A DNA stretch of 64,000 bases. Origin: Risungbinella massiliensis. Its GTDB lineage: Bacteria > Bacillota > Bacilli > Thermoactinomycetales > Thermoactinomycetaceae. The notes beneath the pieces are model-generated. The model made no database searches and was not told the DNA's origin. It worked only from the letters and a program-made list of their open reading frames with translations. The stretch lies in contig NZ_LN812102.1 in the NCBI RefSeq assembly GCF_000942395.1, positions 2,053,516 to 2,117,515 of the forward strand, in the 5' to 3' direction. The position numbers were made by a program, and so were the translations under genes. Positions 39,093 to 47,156 of the stretch are shown in pieces. Every line of letters begins with the position of its first letter. The first letter of the stretch is position 1.

Positions 39093-40009
39093 TAATACAC
39101 CCCCTCTTGGCTATTTGCTTTTAAGACGCGGCGATAGATCAAAGTAAAGACGATAAGGAAGCTGAGGATCACGACACCGTAAGTAGAGGATGCCCCTAAG
39201 TTCCAAGCTTCAAATGCCTCTTGATATGCATAAGTCACCAAGATTTCGGTCGAATGGATCGGTCCACCACCTGTCACTAGATAGATGATACTAAACATGT
39301 TAAAGGTCCAGATGATCCCGAGAGTAGTAGCAGTAGCTGCTACTGGCCGCAACAGTGGGAGTGTAATGTTTTGGAACTGTTGCCAAGCAGATGCTCCGTC
39401 AATTCGAGCAGCTTCGTATAAAGATTCGGGGATACTTTGTAGTCCGCCTAAGAGAGTAATCATCATAAAGGGAATTCCAAGCCAAACGTTTACCATAATG
39501 GCGGAGAACATAGCCCAGAAACTATCTCCTAGCCAAGGGATCGCATTCATTCCTAATTTGGTGAGAACGAGATTAAATAATCCGTACTTGCTGTTATACA
39601 TCCAAAGCCACGCAAAAGCAGCGACAAAGGAAGGTACTGCCCAAGGAACCATCAGAAGAATCCGATAGATGCCCTGTCCTTTTATTTTGCGATGTAACAA
39701 TAGAGCTAGTCCTAACCCAATCGTAAAGTGAAAAAATACATTGATAAAAGTCCAAACCAAAGTTTGCCAAATGATATCGCGAAAAATAGAGTTTCGATCA
39801 AAAAAGGTAGAAAATATTTCTTGGTAGTTTTGAAAGCCAATCCATTGATAACTAGGATCGACAAATGTATTGCCCATATTGTACTGATTCATATCAGTGA
39901 AACTATAGGAGATACCACGAACGAGAGGATAGAAAACCAGTATACCCATGATGATCAAGACGGGTGCTAGAAAAACATAGGCAACCCAACTGTTCTGACG
40001 ATTTAGCAT
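39089..40009 (-). CDS. Sugar ABC transporter permease, MalF type
   Basis: 306 residues, six helices, EAA loop YEAARIDGASAWQQFQNITLP. The start is ATG 40009 (MLNRQNSW) with AAAGGAGTG twelve bases upstream; the seven upstream codons of the open frame are the ribosome site itself. It follows the substrate-binding protein at 65 bases. Confidence 0.95.
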   Translation of the reverse strand: MLNRQNSWVAYVFLAPVLIIMGILVFYPLVRGISYSFTDMNQYNMGNTFVDPSYQWIGFQNYQEIFSTFFDRNSIFRDIIWQTLVWTFINVFFHFTIGLGLALLLHRKIKGQGIYRILLMVPWAVPSFVAAFAWLWMYNSKYGLFNLVLTKLGMNAIPWLGDSFWAMFSAIMVNVWLGIPFMMITLLGGLQSIPESLYEAARIDGASAWQQFQNITLPLLRPVAATATTLGIIWTFNMFSIIYLVTGGGPIHSTEILVTYAYQEAFEAWNLGASSTYGVVILSFLIVFTLIYRRVLKANSQEGVYY

Positions 40010-40074
40010 ATAGTGAACACTCCTTTCCAAAAAAAAGAGGAGGAACTAAGGATGCCCTCCTCTGATTGAACAAC

Positions 40075-41319
40075 TTATCTCTTCAACAATTTCTTCCAAG
40101 CCTTTGCTACTGCATCCAAAGCTTGTTGTGGAGTTTTCTCCTTTTTGAAAGCTGCTTGGTATTCTGGAGTAAAGCTAGTGTAGATTTGCCCACCTTCTGG
40201 TACTACAGGACGATTTGTCGCTTTGTCCATAACCAGTTTCCATTGTTGAATAACTTGATTAGCTTTCACATCTGGTAATTCGTATGCAGATTTGCGTGTT
40301 GGTAAGGTACCGTTTTTCACTGCAAATTTTGCTTGGTTCTCTGCATTGGCTAGATATTGAATAAATTGAAAGCTCTCTTTTTTTACTTTGGATCCTGCAT
40401 AAATTGCCAGACTGTGTCCACCGACCGGAGAACCAGTTACACCAGTTGGTCCCATTGGAATCGGAGCGACAGCCAAGTTTGTAGGATCTTGGAACTGCTC
40501 GCCTTTTAACAGGTCCGTCATTGCCCAAGGACCTTGTAGGATCATCGAGGAACGCCCTGTTTTGAAAGCTTGGTTCAAGTTATTGTAGTCATTTTTCGCA
40601 TCAAACTCGTCAGGCATGAGCTTATCATCACGAAGTTTCAACAAGAATTCTAAGCCTTTGACAGAACCAGCATTATTTATCTGAATCTCGTTCTCATTGA
40701 AAAGTCCCCCACCAAAGGACCACATAAATGGTTGGAACCAGTATGCATCTGTTTGACGGTGATAGAAGCCCCATTTGTCTTTCGAAGGATCAGTTAGTGC
40801 CTTGGCTACTTGATAGAACTCGTCCCAGGTTTTGGGAGCTTCTTTGAAGCCTTTTTCTTGGAGTTGCTTCTTGTTGTAGAGAAGACCCAAAGCATCGGTT
40901 ACTTGAGGGACACTCCATGTTTTTCCATTCCACTTACTGTAGTTTAGAGGGGCAGATAAAAAGTCATCTTGGTCTTTGAAATAGCTATCGAGTGGTTCTA
41001 ATAGACTAAGTGCTGCAAACTCTGGAGTCCAAGCAATTTCAGAGCGGATCACATCTGGACCATTTCCTTCTTGAGCAGCACGCTTAAATTTATTTTGAGC
41101 CTCTTCAAAAGGAACATTTTCTAACTTAATTTTGATATCTGGGTTTGCCTTTTCAAAATCTGCAATAATTTCTTTCAAAGTAGCTGTTTCTTCATCATTT
41201 GCGGTGTTCCAGTAAGTAACCGTAACTGGACCAGACGAAGCATCTTGTTCGCTAGAACAGCCTACAAATAAAATAGCCACTAATGAAAGAATAGTGAGTA
41301 GATAAAGAGATTTTCTCAC
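40075..41319 (-). CDS. Sugar ABC transporter substrate-binding lipoprotein, MalE type
   Basis: 414 residues from GTG 41319, with AAAGGGG eight bases upstream; the frame is open for 43 more codons but these are not protein-like. Signal peptide with lipobox ILFVGC, then a family 1 binding protein: VTVTYWNTANDEE, ADFEKANPDIKIKLENV, GPDVIRSEIAWTPEFA, GPWAMTDLLKGE, PVGGHSLAIYAGSK. Presumed ligand is a maltodextrin or isomalto-oligosaccharide, given the two GH15 hydrolases. Confidence 0.93.
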   Translation of the reverse strand: MRKSLYLLTILSLVAILFVGCSSEQDASSGPVTVTYWNTANDEETATLKEIIADFEKANPDIKIKLENVPFEEAQNKFKRAAQEGNGPDVIRSEIAWTPEFAALSLLEPLDSYFKDQDDFLSAPLNYSKWNGKTWSVPQVTDALGLLYNKKQLQEKGFKEAPKTWDEFYQVAKALTDPSKDKWGFYHRQTDAYWFQPFMWSFGGGLFNENEIQINNAGSVKGLEFLLKLRDDKLMPDEFDAKNDYNNLNQAFKTGRSSMILQGPWAMTDLLKGEQFQDPTNLAVAPIPMGPTGVTGSPVGGHSLAIYAGSKVKKESFQFIQYLANAENQAKFAVKNGTLPTRKSAYELPDVKANQVIQQWKLVMDKATNRPVVPEGGQIYTSFTPEYQAAFKKEKTPQQALDAVAKAWKKLLKR

Positions 41320-41388
41320 TGTGTGTACCCCTTTCGTAAAAGAGAATGAATGTGCTATCAAGCAGATTGTTCGTATTTTCCTATATCG

Positions 41389-41402
41389 TGGGAACGTTTG
41401 CA
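41389..41402. promoter_or_regulatory. LacI/CcpA-type operator 1
   Basis: TGGGAACGTTTGCA; its complement matches the cre pattern TGNAANCGNWNNCW fully. In the leader of the malE-like gene. Confidence 0.7.
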
Positions 41403-41450
41403 TAGAAAAATACAGATAACAAAGGGAGATGTGATCCGGTCTATCCAATC

Positions 41451-41464
41451 GGTAAACGCTTTCA
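41451..41464. promoter_or_regulatory. LacI/CcpA-type operator 2
   Basis: Complement reads TGAAAGCGTTTACC, 13 of 14 cre positions. Lies just downstream of a possible -10 (TCTAAT) for the malE-like gene. Confidence 0.65.
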
Positions 41465-41648
41465 TTAGACTGAATGGTGAATAAATTGTTTCAATTAACT
41501 TTATACTACAACAAAATATTAAAATGCAAAACAATTTTTATTATTTTTATGAGCGTGTATGCTGATAAACTCCCCCTTTGGCAGAATAGTATCTGATTTT
41601 TGTTTACTTTTCTTTTGTTTTTCGCTAATATTCCAGTAAATAGATTAA

Positions 41649-41662
41649 TTCAATCGTTTGCA
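41649..41662. promoter_or_regulatory. LacI/CcpA-type operator 3
   Basis: Complement reads TGCAAACGATTGAA, 20 bases before the lacI-type start; suggests autoregulation. Confidence 0.6.
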
Positions 41663-41681
41663 TTATCGGGGTGAAGTACAA

Positions 41682-42698
41682 ATGTCCAGTATAACCATTA
41701 AAGATGTTGCAAAAAAAGCGGGAGTCTCCCCTTCGACAGTCTCTCGTGTTATTACCAATCATCCCAAGATCAGCCCTGCTACAAAGCGGAAGGTTCGAGA
41801 AGCGATGGAAGAATTGGGCTATCATCCAAACGTCATGGCAAAAAGTTTGGTTTCGAAAAGCACCAAAACGATCGGTTTAGTGTTACCTCATTCTGCGGAA
41901 GATCTTTTTACCAATCCATTCTTTTCGGAAGTGTTACGAGGTATGTTAGGGTATGCCAATACCAAGCAATATGACGTTCTGATGTCGTCTGCTAACAACC
42001 AGGCCGAAGAAATGGAAGCGGTTACGAGAATGGTGCTTGGAGGCAGGGCAGATGGAATTATCTTGATGGAGCCTCGAAAAGAAGATCCAATTGTATCGAA
42101 ACTGTTAGAGTATCAGTTTCCTTTCGTCGTATTAGGACGTACTCTCGAACATAGAGGAATCCTCTCGGTTAATAACGATAATCAAAAAGCGGCTTATGAT
42201 GTAACGAATCATCTAATTGACCAAGGTCATCAACGAATAGGATTTACTAGTGGTCCTCCTGATCTCGTCGTTTCGGAAGATCGATTAAAAGGATATCAAC
42301 AAGCATTAGTGGAAGCGGGTCTCCCCTTTTCAACAAATTGGCTAATTCGAGGGGAGTTTTTACAAAAAAGTGGGTTTCATGCTGTTTCCATGGTGATGAA
42401 TCAGATAGAGCGACCAACTGCTTTTGTGGTTACAGATGATGTGGTTGCCTTTAGCTTGATGAGAGAGCTAGTTGCGGCAGGTTTCCATATTCCCAAAGAT
42501 GTTTCCATCGTTGGTTTCAATAACATTCTCCTTTCGGAGATGAGCAATCCACCGATAACGACCGTTGATATCGGAATCTATCAGCTAGGGTTTTCTACGA
42601 TGCAGCTACTGATCCAGAAAATCCAAGGAGAAGAGATAAATCAGACAGAAGTAATTGTTCCACATCGTTTAGTTATCCGCGAGTCATCAATGAAGTAA
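41682..42698 (+). CDS. LacI-family transcriptional regulator
   Basis: 338 residues. Helix-turn-helix TIKDVAKKAGVSPSTVSRVI followed by the hinge NVMAKSLVSKSTKTIG and a periplasmic-binding-protein-like sensor domain. ATG 41682 after GGGGTGAAG. Divergent from malEFG and 12 bases upstream of the large GH15 gene. It is the probable owner of the CG-centred TGCAAACG operators nearby, acting as a repressor released by a malto- or isomalto-sugar. Confidence 0.93.
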   Translation: MSSITIKDVAKKAGVSPSTVSRVITNHPKISPATKRKVREAMEELGYHPNVMAKSLVSKSTKTIGLVLPHSAEDLFTNPFFSEVLRGMLGYANTKQYDVLMSSANNQAEEMEAVTRMVLGGRADGIILMEPRKEDPIVSKLLEYQFPFVVLGRTLEHRGILSVNNDNQKAAYDVTNHLIDQGHQRIGFTSGPPDLVVSEDRLKGYQQALVEAGLPFSTNWLIRGEFLQKSGFHAVSMVMNQIERPTAFVVTDDVVAFSLMRELVAAGFHIPKDVSIVGFNNILLSEMSNPPITTVDIGIYQLGFSTMQLLIQKIQGEEINQTEVIVPHRLVIRESSMK

Positions 42699-42710
42699 GG
42701 GGTAGTACAA

Positions 42711-44693
42711 ATGAAACGTTCGCCTGTAACAAACAAACCATATTTAAATGAAGCGGTTATTGGAAACTCTTCTATGCTTATAGCTTTAGGCAGTACGGGA
42801 GAAATCTACCGCATGTGGTGGCCGAATATCGATATGCCGCAACATGTAGAGAGTTGGAAGTCTGGTATTCGTTTAACCAATGGTTCCGAGACTTCTTGGA
42901 TCGAAGAGAGAGAAGATTGGACACATCATCAATCTTATGTAGCAAAGACAAATATCCTCCAAACAACTGCGACCTATCGGAACCAAGAGGAATTGCCTCT
43001 CACCGTGGTAAACACCGATTGGGTGCTTCCAAATAAAGATGTTCTCTTACGGCATTATCAGTTCACCAACTCATCTACTAGCAAGCTAGAGATAGAGTTT
43101 TTTGTTTGCGCTTCCTTGACAGTAGCAGAGGGTCGTCACTACCATACGGTCTCATTTGAGCCGGATATAGATGGATTAGTTTATTTCCGACAGAACTATG
43201 CTTTTACGCTTTCTAGTGCAAACGTTTGCAAAGGATATACAACCGGAAATGTGTTTGCTCAAGTAGCGACAGGTCATCTAAATGGGAATTCCATTGCGAT
43301 GGAATCGGAAGGTGCATTGTCTTATCGGATCCAAATTCCGGCAAAAAGTACAGTGGATTTTCCGATCTATCTAGCATCTGGCCATACCATCCAAGAAGCA
43401 AAGCAAAATTTAGTAGAAACAAAGGAACTCTCGGTTACTTCGCTTTTCGAGGAGACCAAAGAGTATTGGACAGCTTATTTGGAGAAAACAATTTCTCTCC
43501 AACATCTGGACCAACAAGCTATCCAGATCTACGAACGCTCCCTATTAGTTTTTGCTTTGATGAGTGATCGCAAGACAGGAACTGTTATTGCGGCACCAGA
43601 ATTTGATGAGGCCTTTGTGGAGTGCGGAGGATATGCGTACTGTTGGGGAAGGGATGCAGCCTTTATTGCTACAGCCTTTGATCAAGCTGGTCTCACTCAT
43701 TTATCGCGAAGTTTTTACCAATGGGCTTTGACTGCACAAGATGCAGATGGCTCTTGGCAACAACGCCACTATCACGATGGTACGTTAGCCCCTTCGTGGG
43801 GTTTGCAGATCGACGAAGGAGCATCCCTCATTTGGGGAATGTATCAACATTATCTAAATACATCCGATCCTGCTTTCTTGCATGAGATTTGGGAAGCAGT
43901 GAAAAAGGGGACAGAGTTTCTGGTTGAATTCCTTGATCCTCAAACGGGTCTACCTCTTCCGAGCAACGACCTATGGGAAGAGCGTTTTGCTGAACATACA
44001 TACTCAGCTGCCGCTGTGTATGGAGGGATTTCGGCTGCGGCGGAGATTGCGAAAGTGATGGGAATAGAGGAATATGCAACAAAATGGTCTGCTGTTGCAA
44101 TAGTTCTAAAAAAAGCGATTGAAGACAAGGTGTTCGATCCAAAAACCAATCGTTTTTATCGTGGATTGAAACTCTCGGTTAATCAACAAGTATATGAAGA
44201 TGCATTGCAAGCAGGGCGGAAGGGCTACATAGATCAGGATCAAAAAGGTTACCAACGATATGTGTTAGAAATCGATCCTATTCTAGATATTAGTTTAGTT
44301 GGACTTTCGATTCCGTTTGGGATACTATCAGCGGATGATGAACGAATGGTAGCAACTGCAAATGCAATCGAGGAAACCTGTACTTCTCCAGTGGTTGGTG
44401 GAATTCGGCGTTACGAAAATGATGATTACATTGGAGGGAATCCATGGATCTTGACCACCCTATGGTTAGCGCAACTTCGGATAAAGCAAGGTCGCATGGA
44501 AGATGCTACTAGGTTGTTCCAATGGGCTATAGACCATGCATCACCACTGGGCTTACTTCCAGAACAAGTAGATCAGCAAACTGGTGAACCAGCTTGGGTG
44601 TTACCATTAACATGGTCCCATGCCATGTTTGTCCTCACTGCACATCTTTTCGAAACAGAGTATCGTTCTAATAGAAAAACATTAGGAGAATAA
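42711..44693 (+). CDS. GH15 family glucoamylase/glucodextranase-type hydrolase
   Basis: 660 residues. N-terminal beta-sandwich (about 1-260, starting LNEAVIGNSSMLIALGSTGE, typical of bacterial GH15) and the (alpha/alpha)6 barrel. Key segments: GYAYCWGRDAAFIATAFDQA, acid region SNDLWEERFAEHTYS, base region LLPEQVDQQTGEPAW, end LTWSHAMF. No signal peptide, therefore intracellular; releases glucose from imported alpha-1,4 or alpha-1,6 gluco-oligosaccharides. The coding sequence contains a perfect 14-base operator at 43217-43230. Confidence 0.9.
   Translation: MKRSPVTNKPYLNEAVIGNSSMLIALGSTGEIYRMWWPNIDMPQHVESWKSGIRLTNGSETSWIEEREDWTHHQSYVAKTNILQTTATYRNQEELPLTVVNTDWVLPNKDVLLRHYQFTNSSTSKLEIEFFVCASLTVAEGRHYHTVSFEPDIDGLVYFRQNYAFTLSSANVCKGYTTGNVFAQVATGHLNGNSIAMESEGALSYRIQIPAKSTVDFPIYLASGHTIQEAKQNLVETKELSVTSLFEETKEYWTAYLEKTISLQHLDQQAIQIYERSLLVFALMSDRKTGTVIAAPEFDEAFVECGGYAYCWGRDAAFIATAFDQAGLTHLSRSFYQWALTAQDADGSWQQRHYHDGTLAPSWGLQIDEGASLIWGMYQHYLNTSDPAFLHEIWEAVKKGTEFLVEFLDPQTGLPLPSNDLWEERFAEHTYSAAAVYGGISAAAEIAKVMGIEEYATKWSAVAIVLKKAIEDKVFDPKTNRFYRGLKLSVNQQVYEDALQAGRKGYIDQDQKGYQRYVLEIDPILDISLVGLSIPFGILSADDERMVATANAIEETCTSPVVGGIRRYENDDYIGGNPWILTTLWLAQLRIKQGRMEDATRLFQWAIDHASPLGLLPEQVDQQTGEPAWVLPLTWSHAMFVLTAHLFETEYRSNRKTLGE
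43217..43230. promoter_or_regulatory. Perfect intragenic LacI/CcpA-type operator
   Basis: TGCAAACGTTTGCA, a fully symmetric CG-centred site, 506 bases inside the GH15 coding region. Better than any of the three upstream sites. Confidence 0.7.
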
Positions 44694-44808
44694 GAGGTTC
44701 TCGTGTATAGTTAGTAGGTTGAATAAAATGCCCGGATGAGAATAGGCGGATTGGTCAACAAATAAGATATTGGTTTTTTTACAACCTTTGAGAGGAGCAA
44801 AAATTCGA

Positions 44809-46302
44809 TTGGTACGATTTGCAGATTTAGGACTAAGTGAAGAGGTTTTACAGTCTATGGAAAAAATGGGGTTCGAAGAAGCGACCCCGATTCAAGCACA
44901 GACCATCCCCTTGGCACTCGCAGGTAAAGACCTTTTAGGTCAAGCTCAGACGGGAACGGGTAAAACAGCAGCTTTCGGTATTCCATTGGTAGAAAAAATT
45001 GCGGTAGATGATGGGCATGTACAAGGGCTTATTATCACCCCGACACGAGAGCTAGCAGTTCAGGTTGCAGAAGAACTGAACCGGATTGGACAAGTAAAGA
45101 AAGTACGGACTCTTCCGGTGTATGGTGGACAGGAGATTGATCGCCAGATTCGCTCGTTGAAAAAACGTCCTCACATCGTTGTAGGTACTCCTGGACGTTT
45201 GCAAGACCATATTCGTCGTAGAACTATTCGTCTACAAACGGTCGAAATGGTCATCTTGGATGAAGCAGATGAAATGCTGAACATGGGCTTCATTGAGGAT
45301 ATCGAAGCGATTTTGACAGAGGTTCCAACATCACGGCAAACTCTGTTGTTCTCCGCTACGATGCCAAAACAGATTCAGGCACTAGCAGAAAAGTTTATGA
45401 CTGAACCTGCCAATGTCAAAATTCAAGCAAAACAAGTAACAATGCCCAACATCGAACAATATTTTATGGAAGTTGCTCCAAAGCAGAAATTTGATGTGCT
45501 CTGTAATCTTTTAGACATCCAATCACCTGAACTTGCCATCGTTTTTGGACGAACCAAAAAAGGCGTAGATGAGATTACAGAAGGTCTACGCAAACGTGGG
45601 TATTCGGCAGAAGGACTTCATGGTGATTTGACCCAAGCAAAACGGGATCAAGTGGTACGCAGGCTTAAAAGCGGTTCGATTGACATCATGGTAGCAACCG
45701 ATGTAGCAGCTAGAGGCTTAGATATTAGTGGGATTACTCATGTGTACAACTATGATATTCCACAAGATCCAGAAAGCTATGTTCACCGTATTGGACGTAC
45801 TGGACGTGCTGGAAAACATGGAGTTGCGATGACGTTTGTCCATTCTCGTGAGATGAATCACCTCAAGCTAATCGAACGAGTAACCAAATCCAAAATTAAG
45901 CGAGAGGCAGTTCCGACCATTGCCGAAGCACTACATGGTTCTCAGCAGACTGCGGTGAACCAGTTGTTAGAGGTTGTGCAAGAGGGTCAAGTAGACACCT
46001 ACCATCAAATCGCAAAGAATTTGTTGGAACAACATGATTCGGTAACATTGTTATCTGCTGCTTTGAAGATCATGACCAAAGAACCAGATACTACGCCAGT
46101 AGAGCTCTCTCAACACTTTGTAATGGATCGCGGTTCCCGTTCTGGTGGAAGACGTGATGGCGGAAGAGGCCGTGGAGATGGTAGATTTGGAAAAGGCGGC
46201 GGCAAAAAACGCTTTGATAAAAAAGAAAAAAGCTCTTTTAAACGCGATAACTCTGGGCGCAAAAACGGTCCGAAAAAGTCGAAACAACGAGTAGGACAAT
46301 AA
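44809..46302 (+). CDS. cshA: DEAD-box RNA helicase, CshA type
   Basis: 497 residues. Q motif [10 protein letters not shown], motif I AQTGTGKT, motif II DEAD ([10 protein letters not shown]), motif III SATMP, motif [13 protein letters not shown]. The C-terminal 60 residues are an Arg/Gly-rich basic tail ([20 protein letters not shown]) used for RNA binding, as in CshA. CshA works in ribosome assembly and mRNA turnover, notably in the cold. TTG 44809 ([11 protein letters not shown]) with GAGAGGAG upstream; the 13 codons before it are not family-like. Confidence 0.88.
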   Translation: MVRFADLGLSEEVLQSMEKMGFEEATPIQAQTIPLALAGKDLLGQAQTGTGKTAAFGIPLVEKIAVDDGHVQGLIITPTRELAVQVAEELNRIGQVKKVRTLPVYGGQEIDRQIRSLKKRPHIVVGTPGRLQDHIRRRTIRLQTVEMVILDEADEMLNMGFIEDIEAILTEVPTSRQTLLFSATMPKQIQALAEKFMTEPANVKIQAKQVTMPNIEQYFMEVAPKQKFDVLCNLLDIQSPELAIVFGRTKKGVDEITEGLRKRGYSAEGLHGDLTQAKRDQVVRRLKSGSIDIMVATDVAARGLDISGITHVYNYDIPQDPESYVHRIGRTGRAGKHGVAMTFVHSREMNHLKLIERVTKSKIKREAVPTIAEALHGSQQTAVNQLLEVVQEGQVDTYHQIAKNLLEQHDSVTLLSAALKIMTKEPDTTPVELSQHFVMDRGSRSGGRRDGGRGRGDGRFGKGGGKKRFDKKEKSSFKRDNSGRKNGPKKSKQRVGQ

Positions 46303-46319
46303 GAGCATAAGAAGTCGCA

Positions 46320-46353
46320 AGAGGTTGGTATAGGGCAAATATCAGCCTCTTTA
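46320..46353 (+). terminator. Terminator of the DEAD-box helicase gene
   Basis: AGAGG-TTGGTAT...ATATCAG-CCTCT then TTT, imperfect stem 18 bases after the stop. Confidence 0.55.
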
Positions 46354-46393
46354 TGCTATATTGGAATATATACCATTTTAGAAACCAACGGAG

Positions 46394-46455
46394 AAAATCT
46401 GGATCTAGGGAGCGACTTTGTCATTGTAACGGAGCGAGTCTAATCCAAATTTTTG
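46394..46455 (+). repeat. Dispersed structured repeat, family B copy 1
   Basis: AAAATCTGGAT...ATCCAAATTTT arms enclose GGAGCGACTTTGTCA and AACGGAGCGA. About 80 percent identical to 59888-59949 over 58 bases. Inner GAC-TTT-GTC hairpin. Lies just before the ribosome site of the TetR gene. Confidence 0.65.
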
Positions 46456-46478
46456 GAGTATAGGAAAGGAACGAATTG

Positions 46479-47072
46479 ATGTTGCGCCATCCAAAAATAG
46501 AGGGTATTTTTCAAGCGGCAGTTGAAGTTTTTTCTCATAGCGGATTTGACCAAGCAAAAGTAGATGAGATTGCACAAAAAGCAGGAGTAGCGAAAGGTAC
46601 TATTTATTATCACTTTCGGAGTAAAGAAGAATTGTTCCTTGGGATGATTAGCGAAGGATTAGAGAAATTGGTTGACTTTGTAGAACGAAATATCCAAACA
46701 TCAGACGATCCGATTGTCCAACTAGAACAGGTTGTTAGAGCACAGCTTCTCTTTTTTTCTGAGAATGCCAAACTTGCTAAAATTATTTTGCAAGAAGCAT
46801 TTGGAACCAAAGAGAGACAACAAGAGTTTCGCCATCATGTTCGGGACTATCTACGATTGATTGAAGGTTTGCTGGAAAAAGGCCAAGCACAAGGCGTGTT
46901 TCGAGTTGCCAATGTTAGTGAAATGGCTTCTGCTATTTTTGGAGCACTTAGTGTATCGGCATTACAAAAGATTTTTTCGTTAGAAGGCGATGCATTACAA
47001 ACGGATCAAGCGTTAGTAATACTTAGCGATAGTATGGTTCATTTTGTGCTCGGTGGCATAAAAATGTCATAA
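46479..47072 (+). CDS. TetR-family regulator (YhgD-like)
   Basis: 197 residues. The N-terminal helix-turn-helix is typical: QAKVDEIAQKAGVAKGTIYY followed by HFRSKEELFLGM. AGGAAAGGAACG lies six bases before ATG 46479. It sits directly upstream of a YhgE/Pip-type membrane protein gene, the same pairing as yhgD-yhgE of B. subtilis, and a TetR-style inverted repeat lies between the two genes; it probably represses that gene. Confidence 0.88.
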   Translation: MLRHPKIEGIFQAAVEVFSHSGFDQAKVDEIAQKAGVAKGTIYYHFRSKEELFLGMISEGLEKLVDFVERNIQTSDDPIVQLEQVVRAQLLFFSENAKLAKIILQEAFGTKERQQEFRHHVRDYLRLIEGLLEKGQAQGVFRVANVSEMASAIFGALSVSALQKIFSLEGDALQTDQALVILSDSMVHFVLGGIKMS

Positions 47073-47118
47073 ATTCACTCTTCCCTCCATAAGAAGAGGA
47101 GAGTATACTATTTTTTGT

Positions 47119-47132
47119 ACTGACCAGTCAGT
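47119..47132 (+). promoter_or_regulatory. TetR-type operator before yhgE-like gene
   Basis: ACTGAC-CA-GTCAGT, six-base perfect arms, 24 bases before the start codon, next to a T-rich promoter-like region. Confidence 0.65.
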
Positions 47133-47156
47133 TTTTTCAGGAGGTGAGAATGATCC

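Noticed and set aside
46051-46338. Leftward 95-codon frame opposite the end of the DEAD-box gene
   Set aside because: It is the antisense shadow of the repetitive Arg/Gly tail; no ribosome site or family.
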